DNA of 22,953 nt from JBKEDS01 sp047975545. Its GTDB lineage: Bacteria; Bacteroidota; Bacteroidia; Flavobacteriales; Flavobacteriaceae. The stretch's first letter is position 1; every line of letters starts with the position of its first letter. Positions 1 to 6,456 of the stretch are shown one piece after another. Made by a program: the position numbers and the translations under genes. The stretch lies in assembly GCA_047975545.1 (NCBI GenBank), contig JBKEDS010000065.1:1-22953 (forward strand), given 5' to 3'. The notes below the pieces were generated by a model. The model worked only from the letters and a program-made list of their open reading frames with translations. It ran no database searches and was not told where the DNA came from.

Positions 1-73
1 AATAGCTATAAACAATTGGGAGGGAAGTGATAAAACGAAAGTATGAACATAAAACAAAGGTAGGTGCTAAACC

Positions 74-105
74 GAACGGTTAGGGTTTAAAACCCCCAAC
101 TGTTC
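74..105. repeat. imperfect inverted repeat upstream of blaI-like gene
   Basis: The arms GAACGGTTAGGGTTT (74-88) and AAACCCCCAACTGTTC (90-105) are complementary apart from a few mismatches and one extra base. The repeat lies 38 bp before the ATG of the BlaI-type repressor. It could be an operator or leader hairpin for the repressor/protease pair, or the end of an upstream transcript, although no T-run follows on the plus strand. The TACA/TGTA dyad typical of BlaI/MecI operators is not clearly present. The remainder of 1-143 shows no gene. Confidence 0.4.
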
Positions 106-143
106 ATAGCCGAGTCCGTTGAACTAAAAATACAGTTAAAAAA

Positions 144-506
144 ATGACGCCATTAACAAAAGCAGAAGAAGAAGTAATGAAAATACTTTGGCAACTTAAA
201 AAAGCCAATGTAAAAACCATAATCAAGCAATTTCCCGAGCCAAAACCGGCCTATAATACGGTATCGACCATTATCCGTATTTTAGAAAGCAAAGGCGTGG
301 TAGATTACGAAAAAGAAGGTAAAGGCCACGTGTACTACCCCCTGTTGCAACAGCACGAATACAGCAACCAATCGTTAAACAAATTGGTGGATAATTATTT
401 TCAGGGCTCGTTTAAAAGCATGGTATCGTTTTTTGTTAAAAAGAACGATATAAGCCTAAAGGAACTCGAATCGGTGTTAAACGATATTAAAAATCAAGAC
501 CAATGA
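144..506 (+). CDS. BlaI/MecI/CopY family transcriptional repressor
   Basis: This 120-residue protein is the usual length for the family. It opens with the family's winged-helix signature (LTKAEEEVMKILW, then the recognition-helix region YNTVSTIIRILESKGVV at about residues 37-53 and the wing GHVYYPLL). The C-terminal third is the helical dimerisation region. In known BlaI/MecI systems the dimer represses its own operon until a membrane protease of the BlaR1/MecR1 type triggers its loss. The ATG of the following protease gene overlaps this gene's stop (ATGA at 503-506), so the two are translationally coupled. No beta-lactamase or penicillin-binding protein gene is in view, so the inducer and regulon are unknown. 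In Bacteroidota such pairs are common and often unrelated to beta-lactam resistance. The family call is firm; the physiological role is open. Confidence 0.93.
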   Translation: MTPLTKAEEEVMKILWQLKKANVKTIIKQFPEPKPAYNTVSTIIRILESKGVVDYEKEGKGHVYYPLLQQHEYSNQSLNKLVDNYFQGSFKSMVSFFVKKNDISLKELESVLNDIKNQDQ

Positions 507-2116
507 TACACTACATTGTACAAACCATAGCCTTTCAGCTTTTCTTTTTGCTCATTTTTGATGTGTTTCTAAAAAAAGAAACCTTTTTTAATTGGAACCG
601 GGCGTATTTGCTGCTTACGGCCATTTTGTCGTTAATCTTGCCGCTTATTCAAATTCAATATTTAACCGAAGTTGTCCCGCCAAATTACATTATAACACTG
701 CCCGAGGTAGTTATTGGCAACCCACAACAAATAGTGCAGGTTGCCGCAACGGAAAACCCCGCAATTGCAGCGCCAAGCAAAACCAATATTTTGGCACTTG
801 TATTTTATTTGGGCGTTGTGTTGGCAGCAATTTTGTTTGGCTACAAGCTAACCAACATTTTAAGGTTGGTGAAAAAAAACGGCGAAACCCAAACGGGGCC
901 ACTAAAAATAATAACACTCACCAAAAACAAAACCGCCTTTTCGTTTTTTGGTTACGTATTCTTGGGCGATCAACTGTCCGAAACCGAAAAAGAAAACATT
1001 TTAAGGCACGAAACCGTTCACGTTAACCAAAACCACACTTTCGATTTGCTGTTTTTCGAGCTATTGCGAATCCTGTTTTGGTTCAACCCCTTAATATATA
1101 TTTACCAAAACCGCATAAAACTGGTACACGAGTACATTGCCGATGCACAGGCCGTAAAGCACCAACCAAAATTGGCCTACTATCAAAATTTGTTGTCGCA
1201 GGTGTTCAGTACCAGCCAAATATCGTTCATCAATCCATTTTATAAACAATCATTAATCAAAAAACGAATCGTTATGTTACAAAAATCAAAATCAAAACAA
1301 ATCAAGTTGCTAAAGTACGCCCTGTTAATCCCCATGGTTTTGGCCATGTTGGCGTACACCTCCGGGCAGGGGCAAAACATTGATTTAAGCCAATACACCT
1401 TTTCGGTAGGTGTAACCGAAGGACTAACCGACAGGGTAAAGCAAAACATTGAAAAACATGACACCTTCCTAAAAGCAAATGCCGATAAATATGTTAGTTG
1501 GGTTGAAGTTGAATGGGGCAAACAAACCAATTTTTCCATTCATTCCATTAATGAAAAAATACCCGATGGATATAGGGAGTTAACAAGTAAAGCAGATAAT
1601 TATAAAAGTTATGTTACTTTTAAGGATACCGATGATTCAACCAACCAAAAAGCACTGTCGCAGCTTGCTGCTGTAAAAGGAAAACCCTTGTTTGTGACAA
1701 TAACCGCAAGTGAAACAACCCCGGCAAATATAGAAGTCCCATTTGCCGTAATAGAAGAAATTCCCGTTTTTCCCGGTTGCGATACTTTGCAAACCAGAGA
1801 CCAAAAGCGAGATTGTGTTTCCAAAACCATAAGCACATTTGTTGGCAAAAACTTTAACACCAAATTAGCCGATAGTTTAAACCTCAAAGGCATACAACGT
1901 ATTTCCATCATGTTTAAAATTGATACCTTGGGCAATGTAAGCGAGACCAGGGCCAGGGCACCGCACCCCGCTTTGGAAGCCGAAGCCAAGCGCGTGGTAA
2001 GCGCATTACCTAAAATGTTTCCCGGAAAACAACGGGGCAAAGCCGTAACCGTACCCTATGCGCTACCCATAGTATTTAAGGTAGCCGACGAAGATAGTGA
2101 AGGAGCAAAAGAGTAA
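503..2116 (+). CDS. M56 family (BlaR1/MecR1-like) membrane metalloprotease with TonB-like C-terminal domain
   Basis: This 537-residue protein is the sensor/protease partner of the preceding BlaI-type repressor. Hydrophobic segments lie at about residues 4-22, 34-53, 95-113 and 272-285. The zinc site is visible: HETVH at 169-173 (HExxH) with the likely third ligand Glu210 in HEYIAD. The M56 domain faces the cytoplasm in characterised relatives, where it cleaves the repressor or another target. After the last membrane segment there is a roughly 120-residue linker region and then a TonB-C-like domain (about 411-528) with Cys426 and Cys438 and the motif LPKMFPGKQRG. This replaces the penicillin-binding sensor domain of true BlaR1, so the ligand is probably not a beta-lactam. 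The domain is shared with the lipoprotein encoded next (see that entry). A strong terminator follows the stop. The periplasmic location of the C-terminal domain is inferred from topology. Confidence 0.9.
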   Translation: MIHYIVQTIAFQLFFLLIFDVFLKKETFFNWNRAYLLLTAILSLILPLIQIQYLTEVVPPNYIITLPEVVIGNPQQIVQVAATENPAIAAPSKTNILALVFYLGVVLAAILFGYKLTNILRLVKKNGETQTGPLKIITLTKNKTAFSFFGYVFLGDQLSETEKENILRHETVHVNQNHTFDLLFFELLRILFWFNPLIYIYQNRIKLVHEYIADAQAVKHQPKLAYYQNLLSQVFSTSQISFINPFYKQSLIKKRIVMLQKSKSKQIKLLKYALLIPMVLAMLAYTSGQGQNIDLSQYTFSVGVTEGLTDRVKQNIEKHDTFLKANADKYVSWVEVEWGKQTNFSIHSINEKIPDGYRELTSKADNYKSYVTFKDTDDSTNQKALSQLAAVKGKPLFVTITASETTPANIEVPFAVIEEIPVFPGCDTLQTRDQKRDCVSKTISTFVGKNFNTKLADSLNLKGIQRISIMFKIDTLGNVSETRARAPHPALEAEAKRVVSALPKMFPGKQRGKAVTVPYALPIVFKVADEDSEGAKE

Positions 2117-2137
2117 GCATATTATTTTCCCCGAAAC

Positions 2138-2168
2138 AAAAACCGAAGATAAACGCTTCGGTTTTTTT
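2138..2168 (+). terminator. intrinsic terminator after the blaI/M56 operon
   Basis: The arms AAAAACCGAAG (2138-2148) and CTTCGGTTTTT (2156-2166) form a perfect 11-bp stem with a 7-nt loop, and the run of seven T (2162-2168) ends the 3' arm. It lies 22 bp after the protease stop codon, so the lipoprotein gene at 2225 probably needs its own promoter. Confidence 0.88.
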
Positions 2169-2193
2169 CGTTTTAACCCCTTAAAAACCAAAA

Positions 2194-2209
2194 AAATCGT
2201 ACTTTTCGG
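2194..2209 (+). promoter_or_regulatory. candidate -7 box for the lipoprotein gene
   Basis: AAATCGTACTTTTCGG contains TACTTTTC (2200-2207), one base from the Bacteroidota -7 consensus TAnnTTTG. Nearly the same string (AAATCGTAACTTTCCGG, 8493-8509) precedes the MocR-type gene at 8538. No clear -33 TTTG is visible upstream, so the call rests on the -7 box, its position about 18 bp before the ATG, and the terminator just upstream. Confidence 0.4.
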
Positions 2210-2224
2210 GTTTGTAATTAACTA

Positions 2225-2701
2225 ATGAGGGTACTTTACGTTTTTATATTGGTTGTAACGCTCCAATCCTGCGAGTATTTTAAGGTGAAAAAAACATCGC
2301 CCGAAGCCATTTTAAACGAAGAGCTAAAAACCTTTAACTGGAATGAGGTGGACGAGTACCCGTCGTTTTCCGTTTGCGATTCCTTAACCAACAGTACAGA
2401 CAAACAAGCCTGTTTTTCGCAAACCCTTACCCGCTATATTTTACAGCATCTCGAAACCAAGAACATAACAGTAAACCATAACATTGCCGATACCATTACC
2501 TTGCAGTTTGAAGTGTCCGAAACAGGGCAATTAACGTTAATCGATACAAAAACAGACAGCTTAACCATAGCCGAAATCCCCGAAATAAACCAACTGCTGC
2601 ACAATAGTTTAGATTCGCTCCCAAAAATTTTTCCTGCCATAAAACGGGGACAGCAGGTTAAAACACGGTTTACATTGCCAATAATTATACAGGCACGATA
2701 A
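2225..2701 (+). CDS. small lipoprotein related to the C-terminal domain of the upstream M56 protease
   Basis: This 158-residue protein has a short lipoprotein signal: a hydrophobic core at residues 3-12 and then LQSC with Cys16 as the likely lipidated residue. It matches no enzyme family I recognise. Its body aligns by eye with residues 420-527 of the M56 protein encoded just upstream. Both have P-x-F-x-x-CD-x-L with a second Cys exactly 12 residues later (Cys51/Cys63 here, Cys426/Cys438 there), a central D-T-LQFEVSETG / FKIDTLG strand region, and LPKIFPAIKRGQQV / LPKMFPGKQRGKAV followed by LPI. It therefore carries the same TonB-C-like fold as a free membrane-anchored domain. A role as ligand binder, decoy or partner of the sensor protease is inference. 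It lies downstream of a terminator and probably has its own promoter. Confidence 0.75.
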   Translation: MRVLYVFILVVTLQSCEYFKVKKTSPEAILNEELKTFNWNEVDEYPSFSVCDSLTNSTDKQACFSQTLTRYILQHLETKNITVNHNIADTITLQFEVSETGQLTLIDTKTDSLTIAEIPEINQLLHNSLDSLPKIFPAIKRGQQVKTRFTLPIIIQAR

Positions 2702-2731
2702 AAAATAAAACTTGATAAACGAAGTTATTTA
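2702..2731 (-). terminator. weak possible terminator for the flotillin operon
   Basis: On the minus strand AACTT-CGTTTATC-AAGTT is followed by a T-rich tract (TTTATTTTTAT), in the 103-bp gap between the converging lipoprotein and flotillin genes. The stem is only 5 bp, so the call is tentative. Nothing else is evident in this gap. Confidence 0.3.
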
Positions 2732-2804
2732 AGACTGCCCCGACAACATACCCATAGAATATTAATCGCTTCAGGTTAAAAACAATCTTTATAAAATTTC
2801 GAAT

Positions 2805-4472
2805 TTATTCCCCATTTTTCGGCTTGTCCGCTTCGTTTTTGTTTGTTTTGTTAGGCATGGGAATACTCTTTTTTTCTTTTAAAGGCTCATTATTATTGGG
2901 TGTTTCAACGTCCTTGCCTTTTAAATATTCGGGCAATTCCATACCGGCCATGTTAAACATTTCCTGTAACGGTGGCACCGATTTGTACAAACCCGAAAGG
3001 AAATTGGCGGTTGATGTTTTGCCATCTTTATTGGTGCCGTTATCCCAAACGGTAACCTTATCGATTTTAATATTTTTAATGGCTTCGGACTGTAATTTAA
3101 CCAGTTCGGGCAACTTATCGGCAATTAATAGCAGTACGGCATCTTTGGAGTTGTTTCCTGCCGCCTTAACAATTTCGTCCAAACCTGCGGCTTGCTTGGT
3201 TAAAACTTCGTAAAGCCCTTGTGCTTCGGCTTGCGCTTTAAACAAAATAGCATCGGCTTCACCTTTGGCTTTTCTTCTAATTTTTTCGGCTTCGGCCTCG
3301 GCATCGATTTCAACTTTGTTTTTATCGATTTCGGCGGGTACTACAATATTGGCGTATTGTGTGGCCTTATCTCTTGAGGCACGGGCATCTTCGGCGTTTC
3401 TTTCGGCGCCGTAGGCTTCTTCCAAGGCTTTGGCCGCTTGTACTTTTTCCGAGGCTATGGCCCGTTTTTCGGCTTCGGCTTGTGCTTCACGGCGCAGAGC
3501 ATCGGACTCGGCAATGGAAATCAAGGCCGTATTTTCGCCCTCAATGGCCTTGGCGTTGGCTTCCGAGGTTTTTATACGTTCTTCACGCAGGGCTTCGGCC
3601 TCGCCAATTTTGGCTTTTGCAATGGCGTCGGCCGTTTTAACGCGTTCGTTTTGGTTGGCATTGGCCTCCCCTATTTTTGCTTCGGCAACAGCAGCGGCTA
3701 CTTGTATACGTTCGTTTTGCTCGGCTTGAGCCTCGCCAATTTTGGCCTTGGCCTGTAGTTCGGATACTTTTATGCGCTCGTCCTGTACGGCATCGGCCTC
3801 GCCAATAGAGCCATCCCTATTTTTTTCGGCCACCGATTTACGGGCGGCATTTATGGCATGGGCAGCGGCTTCTTTACCAAGGGCCTCGATATAACCCGAT
3901 TCGTCTACAATATCGGTTATGTTTACGTTGATTAGCTTTAAACCAACCTTTTTTAGCTCCGATTCCACACTTTGCGAAATATTGGACAGGAATTTGTCCC
4001 TATCGGAATTGATTTCTTCAATATCCATAGAAGCCACGACCAAACGCAGTTGGCCGAAAATAATTTCCTTGGCCAGTTCCTGAATATCCTGTAAACCAAG
4101 CCCCAACAAACGCTCGGCGGCATTTTGCATAACACCAGGCTCGGTAGATACCCCAATGGTAAAACGCGATGGTACGTTAACCCGTATGTTTTGTTTACTA
4201 AGGGCATTAACCAAGTTAACTTCAATGGAAATGGGGGTAAGGTCCAAAAACTCATAATCCTGGATAACCGGAAAAATAAAAGCAGCACCACCATGGATAC
4301 ACTTGGCCGATTGCCCGCCACCAACCTTGCCATAAACCACCAAAATACGGTCGGAAGGACAGCGTTTATAGCGCCTAACAAGAATAATTAAAAACAGGAA
4401 AATAAATAAAACACCAAAGATTACCGCAAAGGGCAATCCGAAATTAAAGGCTTCTTGCTGAAGAAATAGCAT
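2805..4472 (-). CDS. flotillin family protein (SPFH/band 7 domain)
   Basis: This 555-residue membrane scaffold is of the flotillin/YqiK type. An N-terminal membrane segment (about residues 12-32) is followed by a basic stop (RRYKR) and the SPFH domain (about 40-215, with GGAAFIFPVIQDYEFLDL and the family's RFTIGVSTEPGVMQNAAERLLGL region). Then comes a very long Ala/Glu-rich coiled coil (about 200-425) containing four tandem 22-residue units at 223-310. The C-terminal globular part (about 425-520) ends in a charged, low-complexity tail rich in Lys, Asn and Pro. Flotillins oligomerise on the inner face of the cytoplasmic membrane and organise microdomains. The ATG lies 4 bp after the stop of the NfeD-like gene, a partnership long known for this family. 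The family call is firm. Which cargo proteins it organises cannot be read from the sequence. Confidence 0.93.
   Translation of the reverse strand: MLFLQQEAFNFGLPFAVIFGVLFIFLFLIILVRRYKRCPSDRILVVYGKVGGGQSAKCIHGGAAFIFPVIQDYEFLDLTPISIEVNLVNALSKQNIRVNVPSRFTIGVSTEPGVMQNAAERLLGLGLQDIQELAKEIIFGQLRLVVASMDIEEINSDRDKFLSNISQSVESELKKVGLKLINVNITDIVDESGYIEALGKEAAAHAINAARKSVAEKNRDGSIGEADAVQDERIKVSELQAKAKIGEAQAEQNERIQVAAAVAEAKIGEANANQNERVKTADAIAKAKIGEAEALREERIKTSEANAKAIEGENTALISIAESDALRREAQAEAEKRAIASEKVQAAKALEEAYGAERNAEDARASRDKATQYANIVVPAEIDKNKVEIDAEAEAEKIRRKAKGEADAILFKAQAEAQGLYEVLTKQAAGLDEIVKAAGNNSKDAVLLLIADKLPELVKLQSEAIKNIKIDKVTVWDNGTNKDGKTSTANFLSGLYKSVPPLQEMFNMAGMELPEYLKGKDVETPNNNEPLKEKKSIPMPNKTNKNEADKPKNGE
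3543..3806 (-). repeat. four tandem 22-residue coiled-coil units within flotillin
   Basis: Residues 223-310 of the flotillin fall into four 22-residue units, each starting IGEA and carrying an E-R-(I/V)-(K/Q) core at positions 10-13 (for example IGEAQAEQNERIQVAAAVAE and IGEANANQNERVKTADAIAK, two residues more in each). The corresponding DNA is four 66-bp units, diverged at the nucleotide level. Confidence 0.85.
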
Positions 4473-4476
4473 AGGG

Positions 4477-5058
4477 TTATGGGTTTAAGGATTCTACAAT
4501 TAAAATACCGTTATCGGTTACGTTTTTCACTTTAATAACCGTTCCGGAGGCTAAATCGGTTGGGGCATCGGTTAGGGCTTCCAGTTCGCGCAAAGCGCCC
4601 TGAATCCTAACGTGTACCTTACCTATTTTTGTTCGGTTTTTGCCAATGGTTAGGTATACCTCGCCTATTTTGTCTACGGCATTTTTGTATTTTAGGGTGC
4701 CGCTGTCGTTTAATTTTTTCATTTGGAAAAACATAAATGCCATAATACCCATCATGATTAAACCGAAAACTACCGATATAATAATGGTAAGCGGCTTGGA
4801 CAGCCCGGCATCGATACAGGCAATACCGCTCCAGCCAAAAATGGTAAAAAAGCCGATTAGGTTTTTAAGGGTTATAAATTGAAACCCGATACCCGTGTCG
4901 GCATCTACTTCGGCATCTACGTCCATATCGCCCAAACCGTCGCTATCGCCGCCAATAAACGAAAGGATTATGGTTACAATAAAAATTAACGAACTTATAA
5001 GGGCAATGCTCCAATATATTTTTGGAAAGAAGACCAGGTTGGAAAACCATTCTGTCAT
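4477..5058 (-). CDS. NfeD-like/OB-fold membrane protein, flotillin partner
   Basis: This 193-residue protein has three likely membrane segments (about residues 14-35, 62-82 and 88-111). Between the first and second lies an acidic loop rich in Asp and Gly (GGDSDGLGDMDVDAEVDAD). The C-terminal 75 residues (about 118-193) look like a small beta-barrel: IGEVYLTIGKNRTKIGKVHV, then ALTDAPTDLASGTVIKVKNV and ILIVESL. This architecture matches short NfeD/YqiJ/YuaF proteins, whose OB-fold faces the cytoplasm and which are encoded beside flotillins. Here the stop lies only 4 bp before the flotillin start. The likely role is assembling or anchoring the flotillin scaffold. The exact subfamily (NfeD1b or YqiJ-like) is uncertain. 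Confidence 0.82.
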   Translation of the reverse strand: MTEWFSNLVFFPKIYWSIALISSLIFIVTIILSFIGGDSDGLGDMDVDAEVDADTGIGFQFITLKNLIGFFTIFGWSGIACIDAGLSKPLTIIISVVFGLIMMGIMAFMFFQMKKLNDSGTLKYKNAVDKIGEVYLTIGKNRTKIGKVHVRIQGALRELEALTDAPTDLASGTVIKVKNVTDNGILIVESLNP

Positions 5059-5085
5059 TAGGTTGTAGTTTTTAAAAAAAGCAAT

Positions 5086-5116
5086 TAAATATAAGACGAT
5101 AATTATTGTTTTCCAA
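5086..5116 (-). promoter_or_regulatory. candidate promoter of the NfeD-like/flotillin operon
   Basis: Read on the minus strand, TTGG (-33-like) is followed after about 20 nt by TATATTTA, resembling the Bacteroidota TTTG/TAnnTTTG pair, 28 bp before the ATG. The match is partial. The remaining bases up to the bioB stop (5117-5220) are A+T-rich and I see nothing definite in them. Confidence 0.3.
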
Positions 5117-5220
5117 TTTATTTTGAAAGGAAATTCGGCGTAAGTAAAATTTTGAATTTTCTAAAGATGATTTGTTTAATTTTAAGAATTTGATTAACAG
5201 TATTTAAGATGCCGTTCAAA

Positions 5221-6267
5221 TTATTTTTCAGGCCTGGACCATCTTGGCTTTTCGCCAAGTGCTACAAATTTGGAATTTTCAGCATCAACGCTTTCAGGTT
5301 GTGGGGCTTTGGCAAACGCCTTTTGGGGTTGCAGCCCCAATGTTTTAAATAGTTGCATATCGGCATTAATATCGGGGTTGGGCGTAGTTAATAATTTATC
5401 GCCTGCAAATATGGAGTTAGCTCCGGCAAAAAAACACAGAGCCTGTCCTTCTTGGCTCATGTTGGTTCGGCCCGCCGATAGGCGCACTTGGGTTTTGGGC
5501 ATTACAATTCTTGTGGTGGCCACCATACGCACCATATCCCAAATTTCTACTGGTTTTTGTGTTTCCAACGGCGTACCTTCAACGGCAACCAGAGCATTAA
5601 TGGGTACCGATTCCGGCTGGGGGTCTAAGGTCGATAATGCCACCAACATTTCTGCCCTGTCCCCAATGCTTTCGCCCATGCCGATAATACCACCGCTGCA
5701 AACGGTTATATTGGTTTTTCGTACGTTTTCAATAGTTTGCAAGCGGTCGTTGTAACCGCGCGTGGAAATTACTTTTTTATAATACGCCTCGGAAGTATCA
5801 AGATTGTGGTTATAAGCGTATAATCCCGCTTCGGACAGGCGCTTGGCTTGGTTTTCGGTAATCATGCCCAAAGTACAGCACACTTCCATATCCAGCCTAT
5901 TAATGGTGCGTACCATTTCCAAAACCTGGTCGAATTCGGTACCATCTTTTACGTTTCGCCATGCCGCCCCCATACAAACTCTTGATGAACCGTTGCTTTT
6001 TGCACGTAAAGCCTGTGCTTTTACTTGGCTTACCGACATCAAGTTGTTTTTTTCTATACCGGTATGGTAACGCGCCGCTTGCGGGCAATAACAACAATCT
6101 TCAGGGCAACCTCCTGTTTTTATCGAAAGCAAGGTAGAAACCTGTACCGTGTTGGGATTGTGGTACTTTCTATGGATAGAAGCCGCTTGGTACAACAAAT
6201 CCATTAAGGGCTGGTTGTGTATGGCTATAATATCCTCTTTTGTCCAATTATGGCGTATGGTATCCAT
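5221..6267 (-). CDS. bioB: biotin synthase
   Basis: This radical-SAM enzyme inserts sulfur into dethiobiotin to make biotin, the last step of the pathway. The protein is 348 residues from the ATG at 6267. An upstream in-frame TTG at 6312 would add 15 residues unlike the family, so the ATG (MDTIRHNWTKEDI) is preferred. The [4Fe-4S] site is C54-x3-C58-x2-C61 in GGCPEDCCYCPQAARY. The [2Fe-2S] ligands are the Cys in RVCMGAAWR, in EVCCTLGM and in TVCSGGIIGMGES, and the Arg in RLSAGRTNM. The usual ending region (FAGDKLLTTPNPDINADMQL) is intact. No other bio gene is in the window. It sits 190 bp downstream of a TonB-dependent receptor on the same strand, with a terminator-like palindrome between, so it is probably transcribed separately. 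Confidence 0.97.
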   Translation of the reverse strand: MDTIRHNWTKEDIIAIHNQPLMDLLYQAASIHRKYHNPNTVQVSTLLSIKTGGCPEDCCYCPQAARYHTGIEKNNLMSVSQVKAQALRAKSNGSSRVCMGAAWRNVKDGTEFDQVLEMVRTINRLDMEVCCTLGMITENQAKRLSEAGLYAYNHNLDTSEAYYKKVISTRGYNDRLQTIENVRKTNITVCSGGIIGMGESIGDRAEMLVALSTLDPQPESVPINALVAVEGTPLETQKPVEIWDMVRMVATTRIVMPKTQVRLSAGRTNMSQEGQALCFFAGANSIFAGDKLLTTPNPDINADMQLFKTLGLQPQKAFAKAPQPESVDAENSKFVALGEKPRWSRPEK

Positions 6268-6313
6268 GGGAAATAGAATTTTATTGGAATATGGAAAAAC
6301 CCGAATAAACAAA

Positions 6314-6447
6314 AAGAGATTGTCCGAAAAGTGTCATTCTGAGCAAAAGCGAAGAATCTCATAAAAACAAATCTTTGATTTTTAGTGGTTTTGAGATTTT
6401 TCACTTCGTTCAAAATGACAAAGCAAACACTTTTCGGACAGCCTCTT
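6314..6447 (-). terminator. receptor terminator hairpin with a repeat element in its loop
   Basis: The outer arms at 6314-6334 and 6427-6447 pair over 21 positions with two mismatches. Their inner 14 bp (TGTCCGAAAAGTGT / ACACTTTTCGGACA) match perfectly. Read on the minus strand the 3' arm ends in CTCTTTTTG, a T-run, so this is a terminator for the receptor gene ending at 6457. The 92-nt loop holds two inverted, diverged copies of a known style of Flavobacteriia repeat, GTCATTCTGAGC...GAAGAATCTC (6333-6360) and its reverse form (6393-6419). The same GAGGCTGT/ACAGCCTC stem base occurs in the ompA-like gene's terminator at 19040-19079. Confidence 0.75.
6333..6360 (+). repeat. dispersed repeat, GTCATTCTGAGC...GAAGAATCTC type
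   Basis: The sequence reads GTCATTCTGAGC, then AAAA, then GCGAAGAATCTC. I recognise this string as a widespread intergenic repeat in Bacteroidota. A diverged inverted partner lies at 6393-6419, giving a smaller hairpin inside the receptor terminator. A related GTCACGCTGAGC type copy is at 14908-14970. Confidence 0.7.
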
Positions 6448-6456
6448 GCTATAATC

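Noticed and set aside
74..137. Classical BlaI/MecI operator
   Set aside because: The region has inverted repeats but no clear TACA...TGTA dyad, so I list it only as a repeat.
592..1026. 144-residue plus-strand frame inside the M56 protease gene
   Set aside because: It overlaps the catalytic region of a well-supported gene in another frame, and the product is Asn/Lys/Arg-rich with no recognisable motif.
3359..3758. Several overlapping plus-strand open frames opposite the flotillin
   Set aside because: They are antisense to the Ala/Glu-rich coiled-coil repeat, whose biased codons leave long open frames on the other strand; their compositions are unlike real proteins.
3543..3806. Tandem 66-bp units considered as a CRISPR-like or DNA-level repeat array
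   Set aside because: The periodicity is at the protein level within an intact flotillin frame; nucleotide copies are diverged and there are no spacers.
6267..6312. Longer bioB product starting at 6312
   Set aside because: The upstream start is TTG and the extra 15 residues resemble no biotin synthase; the ATG at 6267 gives the normal N-terminus.
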